Positions 18,101-31,229 of a stretch of DNA of 64,000 nt are shown piece after piece. Numbering within the stretch: the stretch's first letter is position 1; each line of letters opens with the position of its first letter. The notes beneath the pieces were generated by a model. It was not told the DNA's origin and did not search any database. It saw only the letters and a program-made list of their open reading frames with translations. Where the stretch lies: the NCBI RefSeq assembly GCF_958295425.1, contig NC_081150.1, positions 12,399,001 to 12,463,000 of the forward strand, in the 5' to 3' direction. This DNA comes from Solea solea. Its lineage: Eukaryota; Chordata; Actinopteri; Pleuronectiformes; Soleidae. A program made the position numbers and the translations under genes.

Positions 18101-18539
18101 GCTTTTTCACACTGCCGACAAATAATTCCTCCAGTCTGTGTGGTCATTTCATGTAGTTAAAAGTAAAATTAAGACACTTTTAAAACTTCAGAATGCCTGA
18201 TAATGCGCTCCACATACAGTATATTGACTTAAAACTGAGTGCTACTGTAAGTTTGATGAGCAGGTAGAAGGGTTAATTGTTCATGAACAGCAAAGAATGT
18301 ATGTTTTTATTAATTGCAATACCCCTACTCTAAATCTGGGCAGGGACAGGAGGATAGTCCATACTTTTTCATCACTGTCTAATAAAGACAGATAAATTGA
18401 AATAAACTGGTCTAAGGCTAATTCAAATGTCCTACTGCCATTTGAAATACTTGGCAGCTGCCAAGTAGTTTACTCGCTACTGTGTTTTCAATGAGTTGAT
18501 ATGGGCAGTTTCGTTAACTGAAAATAATTAAAAACTCTT

Positions 18540-18705
18540 GGCATCATGTGAATAATGTTGCATGTCGTCTAGCACGCAGACCACACAGATGTAAACGGTT
18601 TCGAATGGTCTGACGTGACACTTGGGTGCCTCTCACCTCCTTTAAATATGCCTGGAGTTGTGTGGCATTCCTCATCCAGTTCCACAGGGCACTGTTCACA
18701 ACAAA
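18540..18705 (-). mobile_element. Tc1-like transposase fragment (helix-turn-helix part)
   Basis: The minus strand encodes GTQVSRQTIRNRLHLCGLRA, the conserved paired-like DNA-binding segment of Tc1/mariner transposases. It is flanked by degraded sequence with no terminal inverted repeats found. This is an old relic in the gap between fbxo30 and the first lipoxygenase copy. Confidence 0.6.
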
Positions 18706-19098
18706 GGTTCATTTCACTGTTCATATATGCTTAATGTTTCAGAAGCGATACCTACAAGTTTCCATCATAGCTTGCATAATGCATCACTTTTTGTATCTTT
18801 TGAGAATGTATCATCTTGAATGTTTCATATATAAGCCGAGAAAGTGAGTAAATTACACTTTAACACAAAGTGAATTCTGAGCCTTAATGAACTCACTCTC
18901 AGTCTTGCAATCAGGAAATACCCAACACCTGTGAATGCTGTTACTTAAGCTCGAGCAGTGCTGAGAAGCTTCCTGACGTTTGCCCGTGTGACATCACATC
19001 CTGAGACAGTTTGAAAAATGGAGTTATGCCATTCGCTGCAAACTGTCAGTGTTCTTTTTGCTTTTGTATGTCTCTGTTGTTGCAGCACACCAAACATG

Positions 19099-22000
19099 AT
19101 GGCAGAGTACACTCTGACTGTGACCACAGGGAAGATGATGCCAGGAAGCACATTTGATTACATCTTTGTGACGCTGATTGGCACTGAAAGGGAATCTGAA
19201 CGCACTCGACTGATCAGCTCTGGAAAAGGAAAGGAAAGTTGGGAAAACTATCTTAATACTCGTTTAGAAAACAATACGATGTGAGCGACACGTGCCATGT
19301 AGTCTAAGTTAATAATCCTGAGTGCATTATCCTCTCACCACAGATGGCAACACATTCTGTGACTACAAGTGTCTCTTTAGGAAGCCTTCTCTTCCTCAAA
19401 CTAGAGAGCAGCCCTGCCTATAAATCCTCACACCGGTCCTGGTTTTGTTCCAAGATAGTGGTGAGGACACCTGAGGAGGATGAGATTCTTTTCCCTTGTT
19501 ACCAATGGCTAAAAACAGGTGGATCGGTGATGCTGAGAGGAGGAAGAGGTAAAGAAGTTTCAAAGAACAATGCTTTTGATCACTTCATAAAATGTTATTT
19601 AAATAAGTCTTTGTTTAAGTTTGTTTTTTTTTTTTTTTTTTCTCCTATCCATCTGGGCTTTATTCCGCACAGGTACAAAAGCTTTTGAGGATTTCCACCC
19701 TCAACTAGTTGACCAAAGGAAAAAAGAACTGGTGAAACAAAAATTAAAGTACAGGTGAGTGTTTGTTGTCAAACTACAGCTGAATAAGCTGCTGCTCTGT
19801 GAACATTAAGGTTCTTATTCTTCTCTTGGTGCAGATGGGAAAAGTATGCAGAGGGAATGTCGTACATTGTGAACATAAAAGATCCAAGCGCTCTGCCTGC
19901 GGGAATCCGTTTCTCATTTTCAAGAATTGCTCAATACAGCCATTACCTTGAAAAGTTGTAAGGGCTACAATAACCGTTTGCTTTTATTTCGTTTTTTTTT
20001 AGTGTAGTATTGAAAGAGGAGTTTTTCTGTGCTTAATCCAGATCAAATGAGTTAAAACTGACCAATGTTAAAGAGCACTGGACAAGCTTTGAGGAGATGA
20101 AGAGGATGCCTTGGTTTAGAGAGTTGCCTATTTCAGGTACAGTAGGATATTATGATATAAGATTTAATACAGACAGACAATTTAATTGATTATCGATTTA
20201 TGTCCAAGAGTACGTGTTGGCGCACTGGAAGGACGATGACTTTTTTGGATACCAGTTTCTAAATGGAAACAACCCTTTTGTTATCCAACGTTGCACAAAG
20301 CTTCCCTCCAATTTAGCCGTCACCGAGGAAATGGTGAAGCCTTTTCTTGCCAAAGGAAGTTCTTTAACAACAGAGATGAAGGTATGAAAAGTTCATTTCC
20401 TCATCTATGTCATTTATGGTCTTTTTTTTATGTTGTCAAATATGAATTAATTTACATTCAACAGAGCGGTAACATTTTCATAAGTGATTACAAGATCTTG
20501 GATGGCCTACCTACAAAAGTTATTGATGGTAAACCACTAGCTCTTCCAGCTCCCCTCTGCTTACTCTACATAAATCCAGAGAAGAAACTACTGCCCATTG
20601 CAATTCAGGTATTTCTTATTGGAGTATTTATGGTGCGTGCGTGCGTGTGTGTGTTTATAACCCTCTGCAAACTCAAAACATTCATTTGCCCTCAGCTTGG
20701 TCAGCGAGAATCAAAGGAGAGCCTGGTTTTTCTGCCCAGTGACATGGACACTGACTGGCTGCTGGCCAAACTATTTGTGAGGCACGCAGAGTTCCACTAT
20801 GCTGCAATAGCAACACATTTGCAGGTCACTCATCTAATTCCTGAGGTTTTCACAGTGTCTACACTTCGCAACTTCCCTACGATTCATCCTTTGCACAAGG
20901 TAGGCTGTTCTCTCTTTTTCTTTTTTCTCTCAGTGATGTCCATGATTGCTTATTTATGCTAATGTATCCTTACTTTCTCCTTTTCACAGCTGCTGATCCC
21001 CCATCATCGAAATACACTCCATATCAACATCCTCGCTCGTGCTCGTCTTTATGGCTCCGGCAAAATACTTGCAAATGTGACTTATGATCTTTCTTTGGCA
21101 TAATTCAGTCCGACAACCTCACATTGATCATATTTTCATCTTTTATAAGATGTACATGTATGTTATAGAGAACATTTGCTTGAATTTCATTTTGAGTTAC
21201 CTGTTCTTTATTTGCCAGAGTTCACTTGGAGCAGAAGGACAAATAGAACTTCTAAGAAGGGGGCTCTCCCAAACAACCTACGCCTCCCTCTGTGTTCCTG
21301 AAGACATTGCCTCTCGCGGGCTGCAGTCCATTCCCAACTTTTATTACCGAGACGATGCACTGAGGTTGTGGAACATCATCAACAGGTGACCTCTTGTCTA
21401 CTGAAGGTCAAAGTTCATGATTTGGTGATTGAATGTACAGCAAAATATTGGCAGTTCTTCATCAACCCCCTTCTAAATCATAATTCAGCTTTGAAATCTT
21501 GTCAAGACTTTAATGTCAGTACTGTTGTAATTGTCCTCAGATTTGTCACAGCAGTGGTGTCCTATTATTATCCATCTGACCGTGACGTGTCAGCAGATTC
21601 TGAGCTCCAGGAATGGGTCAATGAAATCTTCCACTATGCTTTTCTGGGAAAACGCAGCTCTGGTACGCTATTATCACCCTCCCTTAATTTTCCAGGTAGT
21701 TATTTCAGTTTATTAAGAAACTAAACGGAGCTGCAGTTAACCACTTGTGGCAGTTCTGGCTGAAATAAGGGTAATGATTTCCTGGTTATCAATGTGATTG
21801 GGTTTAGGCCTAAATGCAACTGATTTAGGCTTTTTTTTTTTTTTTTTTTTTTTTTGCCTCAACATAATTTCTGTTAAACGCAGTGCTTTGCAAGTTTATA
21901 TATGACAGCATCATGTCCTCATAGAGTAAAAACAGTAAAGCATTTTCAAACTTATATACATGACACTGCTCTGTTTCTTTTGCTGGTGTGGCAGCAATAC

Positions 22001-24028
22001 GCTTGTGTCCTTCATGTGATTATTAAAAATCTGCCAAAACAATGACTTAAAATGTACAAATAACATTTCTCATGGTTAGCAGGAAAGTAAAAAGTCAGTT
22101 AACAGGCCGAGGACTCTAAATACTTAAGTCCAACAAAATGTAATGCTTTATTGGGAATTTACTCTATTGACTTAACCCAACAAAATATTTCTGACAGGAA
22201 TTCCTTCCAGCTTTCAAAGTGTGGAGAAACTTGTCAGGTTCATCACTGCAGTGATCTTCACTTCAACAGCTCGCCATTCTGTAGGGAACCTCGAACAGGT
22301 AAACCTTTTGCCATAAGCTGTCAACTGAACTCTGTTTTGTGAAAAGTCCCCCCCCCCCCCCCCCCCCAGGATATATAATGATTACGCTTAAAACTCAATT
22401 TAATTCCCTTATGACGTATATTTTCACTGACAAAACTTTCATAATTGATATAAAATCAAAAAGTCATGGTATAACTGACGCTATTCCAGTGTGATGATTT
22501 ATTGCCAGGGGAGACTACAGTACTATGCAAAAGTCTTAAGCAATGTTATGTAACACACAAAATTATGGGAAATGTATAGTTTCAGGAAAACCTCCCACCT
22601 ACAAGTTAGTGTCACGTAATTGTGACCTACTGGAACAATGGCAAACCCTGGCCCTCCAACTGCAGTGGAAACCCTAATTAATGCTATTGGTAAAAACCTG
22701 TGTGTCCTATTTCATGTCAAAATGTGTGATGTGACACTGGTTTATTCAAGACATGGTTGAGCATTACATACAAATGTTGCATGAGTTCAAACTCATAGAT
22801 ATAAAACCAACTTTCAATCACAATTAGGTACATTAACAAAAGCTGGTGGTGCCATGATCCTTTTGCACAGTATATGTTCCTACATAGAATAAACAATTAG
22901 GACAACCCGTGGACAAGTGGAAAGGGATCTTGGCTTGTAACCGGAGGATCACCGGTTCAAGTCCCTACCAGGCCAAAAAAGGGCTGGGGTACCCCTGAGC
23001 AAGGTACCCAACCCCCATTGCTCCCCGGGTGCTACTCGGTGTGGCAGCCCACTAATTCTAGGATGGGTCAAATGCAGAGAAATAATTTCCTTAAGGGGAT
23101 TAATAAAATTTATAAAAAAAAAAATTCCAATATAGAAATGTATGTAATATAATATGATATCTTGAATTAATATGTATTGTCAATTCTGCACCCAGCCTTT
23201 AATCTTTTGGTACAGTGGTTCCCAATATATTCAGTCCCATATCCCTTCAGACATTTGACCTCCAGCCATGAACGCCCTACTCCTGTGCACCTGAACTAAA
23301 ATGGTCTGCCTGTAAGCCGCACACATCAAATAAAATCTCTCATTTTCAAATGGATGTATTTAAAAATGACCAGCATGTTCAGTAAGCAACACCAGTTCAG
23401 TTAAAGAAATCTACTGCAATGTTTGGCTGAATTTGTGTTTAAACATCTATTAATGTAACATCATGTATCACTGGGGGTAACCCAATTTGGGAATCACTGT
23501 TCTAATAAGATGAGAGCAGTGAACCTGTTCTCTTCATGCAGTTCCTGTGTATGGCTCAAAATCCAAAATGTAAGCCGCTGCTGTAATGTGTCTGTAGTTT
23601 TCTTATTTCGGTTGGATACCCAATGGTCCAGCAGTGCTTCACCAACCTCCGCCAACAACAAAGGGACAATCGAGCATTGAGGCCATCTTGAGGACTCTGC
23701 CAACAAAATATGAAGGGGGACTCTCAATGTTGCTTGTCCGGCAGCTTAGCATGAAGTTTGATGACTTTGTAAGTATAACCTTTTTGGCCCTAGATGTCCA
23801 AAATGTGCTGGGCTTGTTTATTCACTGCCTCATTTGTCTTTCTGGCAGGTACCTCTGGGTAATTATCCAGAGCAGCGCTTTGAAGAGCCAGCAGTGTTGC
23901 AGATGATTAGGGATTTTCAGGCAGAACTGTCCTCCCTGAGTGTGGCTATTGCGAAAAGGAACTTGGAGCTGGAGCTGCCTTATGATAAAATGAACCCTGA
24001 TGTCATTGAAAACAGTGTAAGCATTTGA
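19099..24028 (+). CDS. Lipoxygenase copy A (ALOXE3-like), exon 1/2 junction unclear
   Basis: PLAT plus lipoxygenase domain protein, cytosolic fatty-acid (hydro)peroxide enzyme family. Exons: 19099-~19280, 19344-19548, 19673-19754, 19835-19957, 20042-20136, 20209-20381, 20465-20608, 20696-20899, 20990-21076, 21219-21385, 21541-21662, 22198-22298, 23598-23768, 23849-24028. Iron ligands are visible: THLQVTH (two His), ARHSVGN (His and Asn) and the C-terminal ...ENSVSI. The Coffa position is Ala (NILARA). Oddities: exon 1 opens as a normal PLAT ([12 protein letters not shown]) but its tail diverges, and the only good donor (19281, phase 2) does not fit exon 2, which needs phase 0. Gln before the third His is Arg, and the usual AVNxGQ motif reads SVGNLEQ. 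The rest keeps open frames and splice sites, so it is either functional with an unusual first junction or an early pseudogene. Confidence 0.8.
22905..23125 (+). mobile_element. tRNA-derived SINE in intron 12 of copy A
   Basis: The element begins with a tRNA-like head with a B-box (GGTTCAAGTCC at ~22954). It continues with the common fish body sequence GAGCAAGGTACCCAACCCCC and ends in an A-rich tail after AATAAAATTTATAA. The head does not fold as a complete tRNA with an acceptor stem, so it is not called a tRNA gene. Confidence 0.7.
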
Positions 24029-24394
24029 GCGGGACCACATTTTCAACAATAGTAAACAAGTTGTCATTGCTTTGATTTACAGTGTACTGCAAATATTGTA
24101 CTGGACTTTCTTTGATCCTGATGAAAAGTAAATATTCACACAGTTGCATGGATTACTTTTTTATTCATATGTACAGTATTTTGACATGTAATGTATTTTG
24201 TCTGTGGTATAACAGTTTTACAGTTAATCCTCAACTTAAATGGAGAATGATTTATGCTGTTGGCTGAAAAAGGACAAAACAGAGCTGCTTTTTTTTTTAT
24301 AAACTATTTAATGGCAATCTCTAGTAGTTTAGTTTCTGCGGTTTAGTCAAGTTCCATGGTTGTTGACCATTTCCAGTTGTCACTTTGCCTAGTC

Positions 24395-24778
24395 TGGCAA
24401 GGTCAGTCATCATCTACCGCTTTATCCTCTGCCAGAGGGTCGCGGGGGGTGCTGTGCCAATCCCAGCTACATCGGGCGATAGGCGGGGTACACCCTGGAC
24501 AGTTCGCCAGTCCATCGCAGGGCCACACACAGATAGAGACAAACAACCATTCACTCTCACACTCACTCCTATGGTCAATTAAGAGTGTCCAATTTACCTA
24601 ATCCCCACATTGCATGTTTCTGGACTGTGGGAGGAAGCCGGAGAACCCGGAGAAAACCCACGCACACACGGGGAGAACATGAAAACTCCATGCAGGAAGG
24701 CCCTTGTTCCAACCGGGGCTCGAACCCCGGTCTTCTCGCTGCAAGAGAGTGCTAACCACTACACCACCGTGTGGCCCT
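24395..24778 (-). mobile_element. tRNA-derived interspersed repeat downstream of copy A
   Basis: On the minus strand the repeat starts with a tRNA-like head (GGTGTAGTGGTTAGCAC; B-box GGTTCGAGCCC). It continues with the body GCATGGAGTTTTCATGTTC and CCGTGTGTGCGTGGGTTTTC, seen many times in fish genomes. An eroded copy of the body also lies near 32395-32470. A 12-base direct repeat (CTAGTCTGGCAA) flanks the element at ~24390 and ~24777, consistent with a target-site duplication. Confidence 0.65.
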
Positions 24779-25576
24779 AGTCTGGCAAGGTGAAATGCAT
24801 AAATAATCACACTGCCAAGTGTTGGACAGATGTCTTACTTGCAGCCCCTAACCTAATTCAGTTTATGTATTATAAGACACATTTTCTCTCAGAGTATGGA
24901 AAACACTAAAATTTGTCATGAGACAGAATTCATCATACGTTGGCTCAGAAAACCTTTTCTGAGCCAACATGAAGACATGTATATCTTCACTGTTATCAGA
25001 TAACTTTACTGATGAGTGAAGGGGGAAAAAAAGAATCTATTTACTAGATTTAGATTTAGATCTATTTTACCAGAAGTTTAAGGCCTGCCACATGTATGGA
25101 CTCTTTCATCTCCTCCACTCACACAGGACCAACCTCACTGCAGACAACTTTACTCCCTGTTTGACCTCTACCTGACCACTACCTTTCAGTATAATAAAGG
25201 CTTCTAAAGGGCAGAAATGCAGGTGTCTTGTGGGATCACTACAGTCAATAGTGGCCAACTTCACAGCCTGGGCCTACTCCACAGAAACTGCACCTAGACA
25301 CTGTTTCAGACACTGGGATCATGCTTAAAATTTGGTCTGATATTTACTTGCCCAAGCATTTATTCACTCACTTTTCCTCTGCTTCAATTCCTCTAACAAA
25401 GTTTCTTTGCTGACTGTCCATACTGATGATTATTGTTGCTTTAAGCCTAATTCGATAATATACCATTTCTACTCAGCTAATTAGGGGTGGGGCTAAGGAT
25501 AAGGAGGCAATAAGAATGAAAACCTGGACCTGAGGGTTTTATTTGTTTCTTTACAGATATTAGCTGCCGACTGACG

Positions 25577-28500
25577 ATGGCTGAGTACAAGCTAGAGGTG
25601 ACAATCGATGAAATGCAATATGCAGGAACATGGGACCATGTATCTCTGACCTTATTTGGAAATGAAGGACAGAGTGATCGTACTAAGGTGGACAACTTTG
25701 GCAGGGACTTCAGTTCAACTGGGACTGTAAGTTGAATCCAGATGTTTATTGCTCTTCTATTGCTTATATGGTTTATGTTGCTTATGCATACATATACTTG
25801 ATTAGGCAGATAAATATCCTTTTTCCAACATATGTTGCGCTTCCTTCAGTGTTTATGTATTTTCTTCCCTTGCAGACAGGGACGTACACCATAAAAACCA
25901 GTTCATCTCTGGGGAAACTTCTGATTGTCAAGATGGAAAAAGATCCTTTAGTTTCTCCAGACGAGTGGTACTGCTCTACAATAGTGGTGACCACTCCAGA
26001 AGGAGATGTCATTCTTTTCCCCTGTCACAGGTGGATCACCAGGGGAGAAGAGGTGGAATTGAGGGGAGGGAGAGGTCTGGAAAATCTGGATAGTACAACT
26101 TTTGACATAAGTGTGTTTTTGTGCTGTTATCTATTTGCAACTAAAAAGCTGTGCATTGTTTTCTCCTCTTAGCTATGAAGGTGTTTGAGGATGACCATCC
26201 CTTGTTGACTGAACAGCGGAAAAAAGAGCTGATATCCAAAAAGAGTCTGTACCAGTAAGTGTACAGGGCAGTTTGTGTGCTGTACAGATATAGGCTCTAT
26301 CTGTATGCATCTGGCACTTTTTTGTTACATCATTTGTTATTTAGATGGAAGACGATGACTGAAGGACTGCCCCACATCATCAGCTTCAACGATGGCTCCA
26401 ACCCTCCACCTGAGATCTGCTTATCTATATCTAGATTTACTGAATTGATGGAAACACAGAGTTCAATGTGGGTCTTCTCTATATTAATAATTACAGTCAA
26501 CACAAACTGCATCCATTACAGTCATGTTGCATTTTGTTTTGCTTTTTTTCCACCCTGTATTGATTCAGTTTTGATGAACTCAATCTTAAGGGGATGTTTT
26601 TATCCACAAAAACATGGGAAACCATTGAAGGCATGACACATGTCTTATGTGACAAAGAGACAACAATGTCAGGTATGGCTTCATACCTCATTTCTGCTGA
26701 TTAACTCAACATGGCAGTGCTGCTGCATATTAGAGGCTCTGATCAGTTCACTGCACAAACAAGTCTTTCTAGTTCGCTAACTAGTAATGTCACAGCCCAG
26801 TTGCTACAGGCTATTTTCCGACAGAGGCAAAAGCAGTTAAATTACATTACATTTAGCAGACGCTTTTATCCAAAGCGACTTACAATAAGTGCATTTAAAC
26901 ATTTGGGTACAAATAAGAGCTAGAAGTAAGTAAGAGCTTCAAGTAAGCCAAACTATCAAGTGCTAGTCATAAACGCGATGTATACGTTTTTTTTGGGGGG
27001 GGGGTTTTGTCGCCGTCGTCTTAGTCAAGGTAGAGTCGGAAGATAAATCAATTATCATTGCACTCTGTTCCTATGTCTTTTAATATGTAAGTACACAGAA
27101 TGTTGTCATACTTGGCCAATAAAACAGATTCTGATATGGTAAATCTATATGATCTAAATAATACCCTTTTTTAATCGGTTTGCCATTGTGGGCTGATCTA
27201 AAAGCATTAAATGAAACAGTAGTTTCTTTATATACAAGCATACACTGCCTGGCCAAAAAAAAAGTCACCACCTAAAAAAAACCGTTGGGCCACTTTTAGC
27301 TTTGATTACGGCACTCATTCACTGTGGCATTGTTTCCATAAGCTTCTGCAATGGCACAAGATTTATTTCCGTCCAGTGTTGCATTCATTTTTCACCAAGA
27401 TCTTGTATTGATGATGGGAGAGTCGGGCCACTGAGCAAAGCCTTCTCCAGCACATCCCAAAGATTCTCAATGGGGTTAAGGTCTGGACTCTGTGGTGGCC
27501 AATCCATGTGTGAAAATGATGTCTCATGCTCCCTGAACCACTCTTTCACAATTTGAGCCTGATGAATCCTGGCATTGTCATCTTAGAATATGCCCATGTC
27601 ATCAGGGAAGAAAAAAAATGCATTGATGGAATATCATTATATTCATTCATTATATTCAGGTAGTCAGCTGACCTCATGCTTTGGGCACATAATGTTGCTG
27701 AACCTAGACCTGACCAACTGCAGCAACCCCTTACCTATTTGCTTAGTTAAATCCAGGTGGTGACTTTTTTTGTATATGTTTGTATATTCTGTATATACTG
27801 ATTTATTTAGCATTACTGTCTGTGAACATGTTTATATATGTAACGTGTGCTTTTATAAATATGACAATTTTTGCTGCATTCTACCTCAAATATTTAAGAC
27901 AAACTACAAAAAGTAGCAAAACAGTTTAGATCATAGTGAGACGATTTTCTTCTCATATTTTTGCCATTTTGTTTATCTTCCAGCGTACGTTAAAGAGCAC
28001 TGGAAGGAAGACACCTTTTATGGATACCAGTTTCTGAATGGATGCAACCCCAATATGATCAAATGCTGCAGGGAGATTCCCCCAAACTTTCCAGTCACAG
28101 AAGAGATGGTCAAGCCTTTTCTAGAAACGGGAACCTCTCTGCAGACGGAACTGAAGGTAGGACAGAAGAGTGACTTTAAACGAGCGAACATCATCTGTTG
28201 AGGAAACCAATTTGTACAGTCTGTTGTTTTATAGAGGTAAACTTCCTGAATCATATATGTGCGTGTTATTACAAGTCTGTGCTTCGTTATGATGTCTTGA
28301 TTCCTTAACATACAGAAAGGCAACATATTCATCTATGACCTAAAGAAGATGGATGGAATTCGCCCAAAAGATTCCAATGGAGAACTTCTGCATGTGACTG
28401 CTGGTCTCTGTTTGTTCTACATGAATCCAGAAAACAAACTTAAGCCGATAGCGATACAGGTGTTTCACTGACACAATGAATCTGTCACCATATTCATTTT

Positions 28501-31226
28501 TATATTATGTGGGAGTGAAATCAACAATTTCCATTATATTCAGCTGCATCAAAAACCATCCGAGCAGAATCCCATCTTTCTGCCGAGTGACACAGAGACA
28601 GACTGGCTACTTGCTAAGATCTTCATCAGAAATGCAGATGTAATGGATTATGAGTCGACTCATCACCTCCTGTGTACTCACTTTATGGCTGAGGTTTATG
28701 CTATTGCCACTCTTCGCTGTTTACCTGCGATTCATCCTCTCTACAAGGTATGACGACACAGCAGAGATCTTCTCCATTCGCTGGATCTAAAATGATAATC
28801 AGCCTTTGACTTGTTTAATCCTCCCTCAAGGCCTTTTAAACCCGAAATAGCAAAAGTAATTTATAACTTGCGGTCCATATTTTGTCCACTAGGTCAAACT
28901 TGTTGTTTCCTCTTCGCCAAAATCTAAAATACTGATGACATTTACTTTTCCACATCCTTTAAGTGCCATAATTGCTGGTGTGTAATAAGGATGGGTTAAA
29001 TGCCGAGGACAAATTCACTGTCACTAATTGGTGTGTGTGCAAAAACGAATTAAATTAACTCAAATTAGACGTATATATTTATATTCTGACATACAGTAGA
29101 TGGATAAGGATGATAAGATGCTGGTTGTCAGTTCACACTTTTTTAACAGTTATGTATCTTAGCTGTAGACTAGTGTTGCTTTATTAGGTTCAGACTTGTA
29201 GTGGCATTTAATTCATATTACCTGTATGACAGAACTGACCATATTTTAAATCTTTAGTATGTAATTATGAAATATAACACAAATTCAAACCATTGTCAAA
29301 TGGTTTGGTCAAACAATGCTGATTACAGCTGTCAGATTAGGATTAGGGCCTTAAAAGATGATCAGGACATCCCTAGATTGATATAAATATATTTATGATA
29401 ATTTATTCCTACGAACTATATGGAGATGCATCTTTGAACATGACTTGTTAAATAACTGATAAAGTTGTTGGTTATGACTTCTTATAGTGATCAAAATAAC
29501 CATTTTTTTACTCCTCTCTTAGCTGTTGGTTCCACACATCCAGAGCAGTATCCACATAAACATGATGGCCCGCAGTTTGCTTTTAGGACCCAATGAGATT
29601 CTTTCTGTGGTAGGACTCTTATACATTCAACATACAAAATGATGTCTAATTCAATTATATTTAATCATGTACATTTTCTTAATACTTAGACAATGTACTT
29701 TTTTATCTCAGAGAAATATACATGTCATGATGAATATTTCTGCATTATTACTTAACCCCACAGAGTGGGAGTGAAATATTGTTTTTAATGGCTCTGTGTG
29801 TGTCTGTTAGTGTTTCCGCATTTGCCAGACAGAGGCTTGTTGCGTGAATGGAGGGAAGTGTGCCATCTCTGATTGCCTTATTTATTATTTAGAGCTCACT
29901 TGGGTATGAGGGGGTGATAGAGCTCATGAGAAGAACTCATGCTGAAACAACCTACAGCTCCCTCTGCCTGCCAGAGAACATCACTGCACGAGGACTGGAG
30001 TCTGTCCCCAACTTCTTCTACAGAGATGATGGACTCAAAGTGTGGAACATCATCAACAGGTACTGTAATCACCTTTTTACAGCAGGCACGGTAAAGGGGG
30101 ACTATCTTTTTTCCACATGCAAATTATCAAATTCCAAGTACTTTTGCGTGTTTATAAGATTTGTGAAGGCAGTTGTGGAGTACTATTATCCAACTGACGA
30201 GGAAGTTGGTAAAGATACTGAGCTGCAGGACTGGATCAGTGAGATATTCACTCATGGCTTCTTGGGAAACAAAGCCACAGGTATGTAACCCTTGTTCTGA
30301 CATGATGTGCTAACACAACCTGTATGTAGAGTAAAGTAACCTCTAGTACATTTAAATGATTTAACCCAAGGGTGAATGCCAAAGGTTAACTATGGTTGTG
30401 CTGTTAACAGGAATGCCAGCAAGCTTTCATTGTACAGAGGAAGTGATCAGATTTATCACCATGGTGATCTTCACAGTGACAGCTCAACATTCAGCAGTCA
30501 ATAATGGACAGGTGAGGCGAGAGTTGATAATGTAGTGACACTCGCACATATCAAACGCACCCCTCCACTTTGGCAGTCTATGTAAACAGCAGCACTCTCC
30601 GTCTCTCTCTATTTGACTGCAGTTATCTTATTCTTTTAATCTGCTGTTAGCAGGTTATGATCTGACCATTAGATTTGATTGATAAAATATCGTACACCCT
30701 CGCTGTATGACATAAAATAGCATAAATGTATTCATATAGATACTAAAACTTGTTTCATCGTCTAGTATGACTACATCTCCTGTTTGCCCAACGGTCCAAT
30801 CGTGCTGCACAAACCTCCTCCAACCACTAAGGGGCAGTCAAGCATGAAGACAATTTTAGAGACCCTCCCAAATGTTGGAGTGACTGCCAAATCCTTGGTA
30901 TTGTTGTGGGTACTTGGAAAAAGATACACTGATTTTGTACGTTTGTGCTCATACATACATAAAAAATACAGTATGCTGGTTTAAGACCTTTTGTACCAAG
31001 AAAGCCTTTGTTAATGTACTTTTCTGTCTTGGTTTTGTCACTTTGGCAGATTCCCTTGGGTGCTTACCCTGAGCGATTTGATGAGCCTGCCCTGAAGCAG
31101 ATGATTAAGGAGTTTCAAGCAGAGTTGTCTTACCTCAGTGAAGAAATAACAGCGAGAAACTCACAGCTGGAAGTGCCCTACACATACCTGAACCCGACTG
31201 AGATAGAAAACAGTACAAGTATTTAA
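25577..31226 (+). CDS. Lipoxygenase copy B (ALOXE3-like), complete
   Basis: Fourteen exons in phase, predicted 667 aa: 25577-25726, 25876-26074, 26173-26254, 26345-26467, 26569-26672, 27984-28156, 28316-28459, 28544-28747, 29523-29609, 29893-30059, 30159-30280, 30411-30511, 30766-30936, 31050-31226. The N-terminal PLAT domain includes [20 protein letters not shown], with the membrane-binding Trp. Catalytic-domain iron ligands are all present: [15 protein letters not shown] and the C-terminal ENSTSI. The Coffa site is Ala (NMMARS). RGNIF/KGNIFI-type spacing and the [12 protein letters not shown] ending resemble ALOXE3, which in mammals isomerises fatty-acid hydroperoxides to epoxyalcohols. Whether this fish enzyme does so is inference. 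One Gln codon present in the sister copies (PEQRFDEP) is missing at the start of exon 14. Intron 5 carries a SINE fragment and a Tc1-like element. AATAAA lies at 31807-31812. Confidence 0.92.
26836..26930 (-). mobile_element. SINE tail fragment in copy B intron 5
   Basis: This matches the tail shared with the elements at 42872-42962 and 46031-46172 (TTTAGCAGACGCTTTTATCC, then AAAGCGACTTAC). The tail is widespread in fish SINEs. The tRNA-like head is absent here. Confidence 0.6.
27243..27776 (-). mobile_element. Internally deleted Tc1-like transposon in copy B intron 5
   Basis: The ends CACTGCCTGGCCAAAAAAAA and ...GGTGGTGACTTTTTTT are inverted, with a TA before the left end. The minus strand encodes the Tc1 transposase signature [20 protein letters not shown] with stops upstream. 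About 530 bases remain of a roughly 1.3 kb parent. The same family reappears in copy D intron 6. Confidence 0.75.
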
Positions 31227-31229
31227 GGC

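Noticed and set aside
19018..19098. In-frame N-terminal extension of lipoxygenase A resembling a signal peptide (hydrophobic, Cys-rich).
   Set aside because: The hydrophobic stretch is the translation of a pyrimidine-rich tract ending in TTGCAG. Sister copies start at the MAEY methionine, and lipoxygenases with PLAT domains of this type are cytosolic.
22905..22985. tRNA gene candidate.
   Set aside because: It has a B-box-like sequence but no complete cloverleaf or acceptor stem, and the fish SINE body follows directly.
24700..24778. Minus-strand tRNA candidate with good A and B boxes.
   Set aside because: It continues into a known type of interspersed repeat body and lacks a pairing 3' acceptor strand; a SINE head.
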